A stretch of 64,000 nucleotides of DNA from CAIVPM01 sp964615145. Lineage in GTDB: Bacteria > Bacteroidota > Bacteroidia > Chitinophagales > Chitinophagaceae. A program made the position numbers and the translations under genes. Of this stretch, positions 54,630-63,478 are shown piece after piece. The stretch covers positions 1 through 64,000 of the forward strand of contig CAZTOP010000004.1 of assembly GCA_964615145.1 (NCBI GenBank). The letters run 5' to 3'. Within the stretch, counting starts at the first letter, position 1. Every line of letters begins with the position of its first letter. The notes below the pieces were generated by a model. The model was given only the letters and a program-made list of their open reading frames with translations, searched no databases and was not told the DNA's origin.

Positions 54630-56276
54630 ATGCCAAAAGATAATTCAATAAAATCAGTTTTAATAGTAGGTAGTGGGCCCATTGTAATTGGTCAGGCATG
54701 CGAGTTTGATTACAGCGGAAGCCAGGCTGCACGCAGTTTAAGAGAAGAGGGTATTGAAGTAATATTGATTAATAGTAATCCTGCAACTATTATGACAGAT
54801 CCAATGATGGCAGATAAAGTGTATTTGCTACCATTAACGGTGGAGAGTATAGAGAAAATTTTACAAGAAAATAAGATAGATGCTGTATTACCAACAATGG
54901 GAGGACAAACTGCACTAAATCTTTGTAAAGAAGTGGATGAATTAGGTGTTTGGGAACAATACAATTGTAAAATGATTGGTGTTGATGTTTCTGCTATTAA
55001 CACTGCTGAGGATAGAGAATTATTTAGACAATTAATGGTAAAAATAGGCATTGGCACTTCGCCAAGTAAGGTTGCTAATAGTTTTTTAGAAGGAAAAGAG
55101 TTCGCTCAAGAAATAGGATTCCCTTTGGTAATACGTTCATCATTTACACTTGGTGGCAGTGGTGGCGGATTTGTGCATGATAAAAGCGAATTAGATGAAG
55201 CATTAAAAGTAGGCTTAGAGGCCTCCCCCATTCATGAAGTATTAGTTGAAAAAGCTGTTTTGGGATGGAAAGAATTTGAACTTGAATTATTAAGAGACAA
55301 GAACGATAACGTAGTGATCATCTGCACTGTTGAAAATCTTGATCCAATGGGTGTACATACAGGAGATTCAATAACTGTAGCACCTGCAATGACATTGAGT
55401 GATACTGCTTTTCAGGATATGAGAAACAAAGCAATCTTAATGATGCGTAGCTTGGGCAACTTTGCTGGTGGTTGTAATGTTCAATTTGCAATGAATCCTG
55501 AAACTGAAGAATTAATTGCTGTGGAAATTAATCCACGTGTAAGCCGTTCATCAGCTTTGGCTAGTAAGGCAACTGGTTATCCAATTGCGAAAATAGCTGC
55601 TAAACTTGCGATTGGTTATAGTTTAGATGAATTAAAAAATCAAATCACACAAACAACTTCTGCCTATTTTGAACCAGCATTAGATTATGTAATTGTAAAA
55701 ATACCTCGTTGGAATTTTGATAAGTTTAAAGGAGCCAATGATACACTTGGTTTGCAAATGAAAAGCGTTGGAGAAGTTATGGGTATTGGCAGAAGTTTTA
55801 ACGAAGCTATTCAAAAAGCTTGTCAGAGTTTAGAAAACGAGGCAGTTGGTTTGGGATATTATGGTAAAAGTTTAATGAAAAGCACAGAAATTATTGAATA
55901 CATTAAAACACCAAAGTGGGATAGAATCTTTAGAATTAAAGATGCTCTAATGCAGGGTGTAACAGTTAAAACAGTTGCACAAGCAACGGGCATTGACAGA
56001 TGGTTTTTATATCAAATACAAAAACTTTGTACCATTGAAACTGAAATAGGGAAACACACCATTGATTCTTTGCCTGAAGATTTGCTAAAACTTGCTAAAC
56101 ACAATGGTTTTGGCGATGAACAAATTTCCCGAATACTTCACGGCAATTGCACAGATGAAGATGTTTATGCTAAACGAAAAGCTTTAGGAATTACAAGGGT
56201 TTACAAAATGGTAGATACTTGTGCTGCTGAATTTGAATCAAACACACCGTATTTCTACAGCACATTTGAGGGCTAA
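54630..56276 (+). CDS. carB: Carbamoyl-phosphate synthase large subunit, N-terminal half only
   Basis: The 548 residues (ATG 54630, MPKDNSIKSVLIVGSGPIVIG) cover only the first half of a normal ~940-1070-residue CarB. Present are the preATP-grasp start GQACEFDYSGSQA, the ATP-grasp (RSSFTLGGSGGGF, ENLDPMGVHTGDSI, EINPRVSRSSALASKATGYP) making carboxyphosphate/carbamate, and the oligomerisation domain ending CAAEFESNTPYFYSTFEG. It stops exactly where the second half would begin. The DUF1801 gene overlaps the stop by 4 bp, so no second half follows. Split CarB is known in Aquifex and methanogens; alternatively the gene is truncated. Confidence 0.88.
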   Translation: MPKDNSIKSVLIVGSGPIVIGQACEFDYSGSQAARSLREEGIEVILINSNPATIMTDPMMADKVYLLPLTVESIEKILQENKIDAVLPTMGGQTALNLCKEVDELGVWEQYNCKMIGVDVSAINTAEDRELFRQLMVKIGIGTSPSKVANSFLEGKEFAQEIGFPLVIRSSFTLGGSGGGFVHDKSELDEALKVGLEASPIHEVLVEKAVLGWKEFELELLRDKNDNVVIICTVENLDPMGVHTGDSITVAPAMTLSDTAFQDMRNKAILMMRSLGNFAGGCNVQFAMNPETEELIAVEINPRVSRSSALASKATGYPIAKIAAKLAIGYSLDELKNQITQTTSAYFEPALDYVIVKIPRWNFDKFKGANDTLGLQMKSVGEVMGIGRSFNEAIQKACQSLENEAVGLGYYGKSLMKSTEIIEYIKTPKWDRIFRIKDALMQGVTVKTVAQATGIDRWFLYQIQKLCTIETEIGKHTIDSLPEDLLKLAKHNGFGDEQISRILHGNCTDEDVYAKRKALGITRVYKMVDTCAAEFESNTPYFYSTFEG

Positions 56277-56728
56277 CGCTTAAAAGCGTTTTCAAAGGTT
56301 TCTATATATTTTTCAACAGTAACTTTCTTTGCTAAAGCTTCAATTAGTTTTAATGGTACATCTTCAGCTTTTTTAAAGCGAATACAACCTTTCCCCATAT
56401 CTATTTTTTTTGTGGAATGTTTTTCCCATTCTACTAGAAACCAATCCAACAAAGGTTTTGAAGCATACAGTCCCATATGATGGACTGATATATAATTTTT
56501 TTGCGATGCAACATTGATAAATGGTAAAGGCAGCTTTGGATTACAATGGTAGCCTGATGGATAAATAGAATGTGGCACTACATAGCCCAACATTCCATAT
56601 CCAATTACTTCTTCAAAGCCCTTGGGCAAATTATTTTTAATTGCATTGCGAATGGCACTAACAATGGCTTTTCTATCTTCTGGCAATTCGTCAATATATT
56701 GTTCAGGTGTTGTGGCTTTTGATTGCAT
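56273..56728 (-). CDS. DUF1801 domain protein
   Basis: The 151-residue cytoplasmic protein has the DUF1801/YdhG-like pattern: TPEQYIDELPEDRKAIVSAIRNAI, then GFEEVIGYGMLGYVVPHS, NYISVHHMGLY and GKGCIRFKKAEDVPLKLIEALAK. Relatives resemble frataxin-fold proteins, with unclear function. The 3' end overlaps the carB stop. Confidence 0.88.
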   Translation of the reverse strand: MQSKATTPEQYIDELPEDRKAIVSAIRNAIKNNLPKGFEEVIGYGMLGYVVPHSIYPSGYHCNPKLPLPFINVASQKNYISVHHMGLYASKPLLDWFLVEWEKHSTKKIDMGKGCIRFKKAEDVPLKLIEALAKKVTVEKYIETFENAFKR

Positions 56729-56788
56729 AATACATTAAGATTTTAGATGAATCAATTACAATTTATAAACACATTTCCTATTTACTTT

Positions 56789-57313
56789 TCACCAACCTTT
56801 CTCTTCTCTCAACATTTTAATATGTGCAGTATGATGTTTTCCATGCCAAGCATATAAGCCAAGCAAATACCATAAAGTCATTTGCTTATTGTGTTCAGGA
56901 TGCACAACTGTTCTATTCCAATCTTCGTCTTTTATATTCTTTATTGTTGCCAACCAACGTTGATGAATGCCAAACAAAATTGTGATAGAAACATTGATAG
57001 GTATAGCTTTCACATCATCCAATTTTGCCCATTCGTTTTCTAAGTATGGTTTAATCGTTGGGTTATCTTCTGTTAAACAAAGCTTGAATCTAATAATTGC
57101 ATTCATATGACTATCGGCAACGTGATGCACCACTTGTCCTAAAGTCCAGCCACCATATCTGTATGGAGTATCAAGTTGAAATTCATCCAAATTCAAAACT
57201 GATGCTTCAAGTTCAGCTGGCAAATATTGAATATCTGCCAACCACTCTTCTTTTTGCTGCTGAGAAAAAGGTTGTGGTTGATATTTGCCAATTGGGTAAC
57301 GTGGGTCAAGCAT
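56789..57313 (-). CDS. DinB/YfiT-like putative metal-dependent hydrolase or thiol transferase
   Basis: The 174-residue four-helix-bundle protein begins DPRYPIGKYQPQPFS, a mark of the YfiT group. Histidine metal ligands are seen in GQVVHHVADSH and WHGKHHTAHI. YfiT/BstA relatives in Bacillus transfer bacillithiol to electrophiles; whether the same thiol is used here is unknown. It lies between DUF1801 and DUF6702 genes in the same direction. Confidence 0.87.
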   Translation of the reverse strand: MLDPRYPIGKYQPQPFSQQQKEEWLADIQYLPAELEASVLNLDEFQLDTPYRYGGWTLGQVVHHVADSHMNAIIRFKLCLTEDNPTIKPYLENEWAKLDDVKAIPINVSITILFGIHQRWLATIKNIKDEDWNRTVVHPEHNKQMTLWYLLGLYAWHGKHHTAHIKMLREEKGW

Positions 57314-57344
57314 ATTTACAATTTGATGATTTTATCTGTACGAT

Positions 57345-57818
57345 TTACCAAACAAATTCTACATTGGTTTTAGGATAATCAAGTTTATAATTTTTTTCGC
57401 CGCCATTAGCTTTGATATTAAAAATGTTCATTTGCTTTTCTTGATAATCGTAAAGTAAGTTACAATTAATATTTAGTTTTTTTAACGTTGGTACATCATC
57501 AATTTCAGCGTAAATCCAAACACTTTCTTTTTGAACTTCGTAGCCAATATATTTTATCGTTTTGAGTTTATCGTTTATGGTTAGCTGTAGTTTTTTTTGC
57601 AAATAATTAGCTACAAAATTATTGACAGATGGATCGTTCAGAGATTTTGACAAATCAGACGATACATTATAATTCTTCTTTAAAACAGCTTCTAAATCAT
57701 CAACAAAAACCTTTGTACTTATTTCAATTGTTTTATCTTTTACATTATGTTTTATATCAATCACACTAACGAAGAATGGATGAAGTGCAGTTAAAAAAAA
57801 TGATAATATGAATGCCAT
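57345..57818 (-). CDS. DUF6702 family exported protein
   Basis: The 157 residues begin with a hydrophobic leader MAFILSFFLTALHPFFVSV. The pattern HPFFVSVIDIKHNVKDKTIE followed by STKVFVDDLEAVLKK fits the small DUF6702 group of Bacteroidota, which often lies beside an M1-type peptidase gene, as here. Function unknown. It precedes the YfiT-like gene (31-bp gap). Confidence 0.75.
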   Translation of the reverse strand: MAFILSFFLTALHPFFVSVIDIKHNVKDKTIEISTKVFVDDLEAVLKKNYNVSSDLSKSLNDPSVNNFVANYLQKKLQLTINDKLKTIKYIGYEVQKESVWIYAEIDDVPTLKKLNINCNLLYDYQEKQMNIFNIKANGGEKNYKLDYPKTNVEFVW

Positions 57819-57906
57819 TGATATTTTTTGATACAGCGTTTATTTATATTTGATAAACACATTTTAATTAGTTTAAAATGTGTTTATCAAAAAATAATTT
57901 CAAATC

Positions 57907-60282
57907 TTATTTTCCACCCAAAGCCTGCATTGGGTTCATTCCACTGCTTTGTCCACGAATTGCAGCCTTAGCTTTGAATATGCTGAATTTACTTGGCTCA
58001 TCATTTAGGTTTGGCCAACTATTATTTTTTTCATCAATATCAGCAGTTTCTTTCATTGGGTCAAGCTTAATTGCAGTTGCAGCTTTATCTGTCATAAATA
58101 CTTTCGTTACTTTGTTTTCATTCTTACGCCAGATTTGTGCAGGAATTTTTTCTATTTGCTTAGTGCCATCTTCAAATGTAAACTCTACAATGATTGGCAT
58201 TACTAAACCACCTTTATTACTAAAACTAATTTCGTATAAATGTGTATTTGCATATTTTGCTTTTTCTTCGGCAGTTAAATTATCTCTATTGCTTGTAAAT
58301 CCTGTTACAGGTATTTTAAAAGTACTATCGTAAGCAATGATACCTCTGTCATATTTCCAGTAAAAATCTCTTAAACTTGTATCAACATCTGTTTGAAAAA
58401 CAATATGCTTATCCTCTCTGTTTCTTATTTTAGAAATATCTTCAAACGAATTCACATTTGGCTTTGCCAATACTGATTTATCTTGCATAGGTCTGCTACT
58501 AGGTTGAGGAACAGTAGCAATTTCACTAAAAACGGCGTGTTTAACAGTATCAATTGCAATATCGCAAGGCTCAATACTGTAAAACCAACCACGCCAAAAC
58601 CAGTCTAAATTTTCACCAGTAGCGTCGTTAATAGTTCTAAATAAATCTGCTGGTGCAGGGTGTTTGAAAGCCCATCTTTTTGCATATTCTTTAAAGCCAA
58701 AATCAAATAATTCTCTTCCAACAACTGTTTCTCTTAAAATATTTAGACCGGTAGATGGTTTACTGTAAGCATTAGGACCCATTTGAATAATATTTTCACT
58801 GTTTGTCATAATTGGTTCCAACTGGTCTTTTGGTAATTTCATATAGTCAACAATTGAAAATGCTGGTCCACGACGCGATGGAAATTTATTATCCCATAAT
58901 TCTTCAGTCAAATATTCAACATAAGTATTTAAACCTTCGTCCATCCATGTCCATTGACGTTCATCGCTGTTAATAATCATTGGAAAAAAGTTGTGCCCTA
59001 CTTCGTGCACAATTACACCTAGCATACCATTTTTTGTTCCCTCAGTATAAGTACCATCTTTTTCTGTTCTTCCATAATTGAAACAAATCATTGGATATTC
59101 CATTCCATTAGCCGCTTCTATGCTTTGAGCAACAGGATATGGATATGGGATAGTGAATTTAGAGTAAGTTTTAATGGTATGAGCTACTGCTTTGGTGCTA
59201 TATTTTCTGTATAAATAATATGCTTCTTTTGGATAAGCACTCATACACATTACTTTCTTTCCTTCAACCATTGCAGGCATTGCATCCCATATAAATTTGC
59301 GAGAACTTCCCCAAGCAAAATCTCTCACCATATTAGCGTTAAAAATCCAGGTTTTTGTTGCTTTACTTTTCGTTTTTTCTGCAGCAGTTGCTTCAGCCAA
59401 TGTCACTATTTCAAGAGGCTCTTTCGCTGTTTGAGCTTTATTCCAACGTTGCAATTGTGATGTATTTAAAACACTTGGATAGTTGGTGCATTCTCCTGTT
59501 GCCATCACAACGTGATCGGCAGGAACTGTCATAGCTACTTTAAAATTGCCAAACGTTAATGCAAATTCACTTCCACCTGTGAACTGATGATTTTGCCAAC
59601 CCTGATTATCGCTGTAAACACATAGTCTTGGATACCACTGTGTCATTGTAAACAAATAATTGTCTTCGTCAGCAAAATACTCATAGCCTCCACGACTAAA
59701 CTCTGTGATTCTATCTGGTATTTTATAGCTCCAGTTACATTTAAAAACAAACTGCTGACCGGGCTTTAAAGGAGATGGCAAGTCAATACGCATCATTGTT
59801 TTGTTGATGGTATATTTTAACTTGTTGCCCAAGGCATCAGTAAGCAAACTAATTTTATCGCCATAACCATTATCAGTTTTTGCCTCCTTCATTTTTTCAA
59901 TGGCATGAATATTGAAATCTTTTGCAAGTGTTGAACTAGATTGGTAATTAGCATTATCCAAAGTGCTGTGCTGATTTTCGTCAAGCTGTAACCAAATGTA
60001 AGTTAATACATCAGGACTATTATTATAATAAGTAACTGTCTCTTTTCCAATTAACATTACTTTCTTTTCATCTAACTCACATTTAATATCATAATCGCAA
60101 CGTTGTTGCCAGTATTTATGACCAGGTGCACCACTTGCTGTTCTATACTCATTTGGTGTTGGTAAAATAGTTCCTAATGGTTCAAATTTATTTCCATGAT
60201 TACTATTTGGATTGTTCATAATGTTCTGTGCCTTTGAAGCAAACATTATCATAACAAATAGCAGTGTTATTATCTTTTTCAT
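57907..60282 (-). CDS. M1 family (aminopeptidase N-like) metallopeptidase, secreted
   Basis: The ATG at 60280-60282 gives 791 residues with a signal peptide (ends SKAQ). The gluzincin site is HEVGHNFFP at about 426-430, with the third ligand Glu in WTWMDEGLNTYVEYL. The substrate strand NGMEYPMICFNYG stands for the GAMEN motif, here GMEYP, so the exopeptidase specificity loop is altered. The N-terminal ~200 residues form the usual saddle domain. It likely degrades peptides in the periplasm or outside. Confidence 0.9.
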   Translation of the reverse strand: MKKIITLLFVMIMFASKAQNIMNNPNSNHGNKFEPLGTILPTPNEYRTASGAPGHKYWQQRCDYDIKCELDEKKVMLIGKETVTYYNNSPDVLTYIWLQLDENQHSTLDNANYQSSSTLAKDFNIHAIEKMKEAKTDNGYGDKISLLTDALGNKLKYTINKTMMRIDLPSPLKPGQQFVFKCNWSYKIPDRITEFSRGGYEYFADEDNYLFTMTQWYPRLCVYSDNQGWQNHQFTGGSEFALTFGNFKVAMTVPADHVVMATGECTNYPSVLNTSQLQRWNKAQTAKEPLEIVTLAEATAAEKTKSKATKTWIFNANMVRDFAWGSSRKFIWDAMPAMVEGKKVMCMSAYPKEAYYLYRKYSTKAVAHTIKTYSKFTIPYPYPVAQSIEAANGMEYPMICFNYGRTEKDGTYTEGTKNGMLGVIVHEVGHNFFPMIINSDERQWTWMDEGLNTYVEYLTEELWDNKFPSRRGPAFSIVDYMKLPKDQLEPIMTNSENIIQMGPNAYSKPSTGLNILRETVVGRELFDFGFKEYAKRWAFKHPAPADLFRTINDATGENLDWFWRGWFYSIEPCDIAIDTVKHAVFSEIATVPQPSSRPMQDKSVLAKPNVNSFEDISKIRNREDKHIVFQTDVDTSLRDFYWKYDRGIIAYDSTFKIPVTGFTSNRDNLTAEEKAKYANTHLYEISFSNKGGLVMPIIVEFTFEDGTKQIEKIPAQIWRKNENKVTKVFMTDKAATAIKLDPMKETADIDEKNNSWPNLNDEPSKFSIFKAKAAIRGQSSGMNPMQALGGK

Positions 60283-60454
60283 AACTATATACATTTTTAA
60301 AAAATTCACTTAAGTATAGAATAAAACAAAAATAGGGGGAATAAAGATGTTTTGTAAGGTTTGATATGATGAGTGGCATACAAATTACTAGTTGACTTTA
60401 TCTATAAACGTATATTAATTTTATTAACCTTTCAAACACATTCATCGCCACTTA

Positions 60455-60462
60455 TAAATTTG
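60455..60462 (+). promoter_or_regulatory. Possible -7 element before the 60515 gene
   Basis: TAAATTTG fits TAnnTTTG, 52 bp before the ATG. A -33 TTG at the proper distance is not seen. Confidence 0.4.
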
Positions 60463-60514
60463 ATAGTTTTAGAATTATTAATTTTCTACATTTACTAACT
60501 AAATTATTAACTGA

Positions 60515-63118
60515 ATGAAAAAATTATTACTAATTGCTATTCCTGCATTTTGTGTTGCAAGTATAGCCAAAGCTCAAGCTCCCATTGACATGGAAGCCAT
60601 AAAAGCTAAAATGAGCGAAATGCAAAAATCGCCTAAAGATTCTAGTAAATCGACTTCGAAAAAAACTACGGTTGCTGAAAAAACCAAGGGCAACATTAAG
60701 CACGAAGGGCTTTTTACATTGTATCAAGATACCGTAACCGGTAGCGTACAAGTGTATGTAAAAAAAGATCAATTGAACAAAGAGTTTATTTATCAAAGCT
60801 TTTCAATTAACGGTCCTACTGCTTTATTCTTAAACCAAAATATGATTAGGGCTACCTTAGTATTTAAAATGGTAAGAGCTTTTGATAAAATAGAATTTCA
60901 ATTAGTAAATACTGATTTTTATTACGATAAAAATAATGCTATTAGCAAAACAGCAAATGTGGATAAGGCTGAAGCTGTTTTTTATGCTGACAAGTTTTCT
61001 GTTGAGGACTCACTAGGCTACTTAGTTAGTGGCGATGGATTGTTTATTAGTGAAAAACTAGATCCTGTAAAGCCAGCATCAATGGGTCCAAATCCTTTTG
61101 CACAAATGATGTTTGGTCTAGGACAATTGAATTCAGCTAAATCTAAATATAATACAATTCGTTCTTTCCCTAATAATACTGATGTTGTTGTAGATATGGC
61201 TTATGATAACCCAGGTGCAATTGTAGGATCACCTGATATTACAGATCCAAGATATGTTCGTGTAAGAATGCAACACAGCTTTATTGAAATGCCTAATAAT
61301 AACTTTAAACCAAGAAAGGACGATCAACGAGTAGGTTACTTTATGGAACCAGTAACCAATATGACAAGTACTAGCCCTGTACCCTATAAGGATATGATTC
61401 ATAGGTGGAATTTAGAAAAAAAGGATGCAAATGCTGCACTTAGCGAACCTATTGAACCTATAGTATGGTGGATTGAAAATACTACTCCTGTAGAATATCG
61501 TCAAACCATTATGGAAGCTGGTTTAAAATGGAATGAAGCGTTTGAAAAAGCCGGGTTTAAAAATGCTGTTGTGATGAAAATAATGCCCGACACCGCTACC
61601 TGGGACCCTGCTGATATTAGGTACAATGTGATACGCTGGGTAGCTAGTGCAAGACCAAGCTATGGTGCAATTGGACCAAGTTTTGTAAATCCCAGAACTG
61701 GACAAATTTTAGGAGCTGATATTACAGTAGAATGGTTTAGCGGTAGTGCAACTCCAATATTTGATGAATTATATAATGGTAATGCTACAATAAATTCCAG
61801 CAATGCAATACCTTGGAAAGAGCATTTTGACAATCATAACAACTGTACATTAGCTCAGGAATTGAAAGCACAATTTTTAACTGGTTTAACTACGTTAGAA
61901 GCTACCAACGCCAATGAAACAGAGTTAAAAGAAATGCACAAACAATTTTTAACTTATTTAATAATGCATGAAATGGGGCATACAATGGGTTTAATGCACA
62001 ATATGAAAGCAAGTCAAATGCTATCTCCTGCCGAAGTAAATAATAAAGAAATAACAAGAAAAATTGGATCAATGGCAAGTGTGATGGATTATCCATCCAT
62101 AAATATTTCATTAGACAGAACCAAACAGGGCGATTACTATACAACCAAATCAGGTCCTTATGATCATTGGGCTATAGAGTATGGATACAGAAGTTTTGAA
62201 AATGAAAGTGCTGAAGAAGCAGGATTATACAAAATACTTTCTCGCAGCAATGAACCATACTTGATTTTTGGAAATGATGGAGATGATATGAGAGCTCCTG
62301 GAAAAGCTATAGATCCTAGAGTTAATGTAAATGATTTTACAAACGATATGATGACTTATGCTGAGGATAGATACAAACTTGTAAATAACTTAATGGGTAA
62401 ACTAGTTGTTAAATACGCCAAGCCAAACCAAAGTTATGCAGAGTTAAGATCAAGATACGGTACATTAAATCGTCAACGTGTAGATATGACAAATGCTTTA
62501 AGTAGATACATTGGAGGTGTATATATAGATAGAAGTCAGCCAGAACAAAAAAGTGTTAACAAACCAATGACACCCACTCCAGCTGCAACACAAAAGAAAG
62601 CTATGGAGTTACTAAATAAATATGTGTTTGCCCCAAATGCTTACGATGCAGATGCTCAAGTTTTTCCATATTTGCAACGCCAACGCAGAGGATATGATCA
62701 AGGAAATAACGGTGAAGATTTTAAAATTAGTGACAACATTTTAATGATGCAAGCTAGTGGTTCATTAGCTCATATTTTACATCCTAACACAATGCTACGT
62801 ATTACTAACAGCCGTTTGTATGGTAATACATATAGCATTGCAGACGTTATGAACGATCTTACAAAAGGAATTTTTGACGCCGATCTAAATTCTAATGTTA
62901 ATGTTTATCGACAAAATTTACAGACTACTTTTGTTGAATCGCTTGCTCAAATCACTAACAGCAAAGGAAATATTGATGATATTGCACGTGCATCTGCTCG
63001 TTATACATTGAAAAAAATTAAAGCAAAATTAGCAACTGCAAATTCTTCTAACGAAGAAACCAAAGCACATAGAAGTAGTTTAATTTATTTAATTGATGAT
63101 GCAACTACTGTAAAATAA
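60515..63118 (+). CDS. Zinc-dependent metalloprotease (DUF5117/DUF4953 type), secreted
   Basis: The 867-residue protein has a signal peptide (ends AKAQ). It has the family layout: an N-terminal beta region (GLFTLYQDTVTGSVQVYVKK), a central stretch ending PIVWWIENTTPVEYRQTI, and the metzincin-like zinc site HEMGHTMGLMH at residues 485-495 (HExxHxxGxxH), with SVMDYPSI as the Met-turn region. The C-terminal ~300 residues are helical. Such proteins are widespread secreted proteases of Bacteroidota. It is divergent from the M1 peptidase. Confidence 0.9.
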   Translation: MKKLLLIAIPAFCVASIAKAQAPIDMEAIKAKMSEMQKSPKDSSKSTSKKTTVAEKTKGNIKHEGLFTLYQDTVTGSVQVYVKKDQLNKEFIYQSFSINGPTALFLNQNMIRATLVFKMVRAFDKIEFQLVNTDFYYDKNNAISKTANVDKAEAVFYADKFSVEDSLGYLVSGDGLFISEKLDPVKPASMGPNPFAQMMFGLGQLNSAKSKYNTIRSFPNNTDVVVDMAYDNPGAIVGSPDITDPRYVRVRMQHSFIEMPNNNFKPRKDDQRVGYFMEPVTNMTSTSPVPYKDMIHRWNLEKKDANAALSEPIEPIVWWIENTTPVEYRQTIMEAGLKWNEAFEKAGFKNAVVMKIMPDTATWDPADIRYNVIRWVASARPSYGAIGPSFVNPRTGQILGADITVEWFSGSATPIFDELYNGNATINSSNAIPWKEHFDNHNNCTLAQELKAQFLTGLTTLEATNANETELKEMHKQFLTYLIMHEMGHTMGLMHNMKASQMLSPAEVNNKEITRKIGSMASVMDYPSINISLDRTKQGDYYTTKSGPYDHWAIEYGYRSFENESAEEAGLYKILSRSNEPYLIFGNDGDDMRAPGKAIDPRVNVNDFTNDMMTYAEDRYKLVNNLMGKLVVKYAKPNQSYAELRSRYGTLNRQRVDMTNALSRYIGGVYIDRSQPEQKSVNKPMTPTPAATQKKAMELLNKYVFAPNAYDADAQVFPYLQRQRRGYDQGNNGEDFKISDNILMMQASGSLAHILHPNTMLRITNSRLYGNTYSIADVMNDLTKGIFDADLNSNVNVYRQNLQTTFVESLAQITNSKGNIDDIARASARYTLKKIKAKLATANSSNEETKAHRSSLIYLIDDATTVK

Positions 63119-63133
63119 AACAAGAACTCAAAT

Positions 63134-63176
63134 AAAAAATACCGTTCAGTTTTCAATAACTGAGCGGTATTTTTTT
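63134..63176 (+). terminator. Hairpin terminator after the 60515 gene
   Basis: AAAAAATACCGTTCAGTT pairs with AACTGAGCGGTATTTTTT (one T:G pair), 16 bp after the stop, ending in a T-run. Confidence 0.9.
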
Positions 63177-63478
63177 ACCCATTTTTTTTTTAAAAATTCA
63201 ATGCCTAGTAAACAAATTTTTTTGCTCTCAATATAATATTCCCTATTATAAGGGATATGCGACTTGATAGTTTTCTTGCAATTTTGTTTCAGCAAAACAG
63301 TAACAGGCTGTTTAGTCTTAAGGAGGCTTTAAAGTCCAATATCCTTTTTATTAATACAACGACAATGAAGCCTCTCAAGACTAATAAAAAAAAGCCAGTT
63401 ACAAATGCTAAAAAGTTCTTAATACCCCGTTTTTATTAATCCAACATTGTTAACAATTGTTTTATTTATCTTCGACAA
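63177..63478. other. Intergenic region with a long-range hairpin
   Basis: No convincing gene; a 60-codon frame at 63257 lacks any family character. TAGTCTT and GAGGCTT (63313-63329) pair in order with AAGCCTC and AAGACTA (63368-63383), a two-part stem around about 38 nt. A promoter lies at the right end. Confidence 0.45.
63447..63474 (+). promoter_or_regulatory. Promoter-like element close to the response regulator start
   Basis: TTG at 63447-63449, a 17-nt spacer and TATCTTCG at 63467-63474 (one difference from TAnnTTTG). The ATG is only 5 bp further, so the mRNA could be almost leaderless. Confidence 0.5.

Noticed and set aside
54551..54682. N-terminal extension of bcp
   Set aside because: It would overlap the carB start and promoter; the family starts at the ATG at 54550.
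63257..63439. 60-codon plus-strand frame before the response regulator
   Set aside because: Composition follows the long-range hairpin; no homology recognised and low-complexity basic end.
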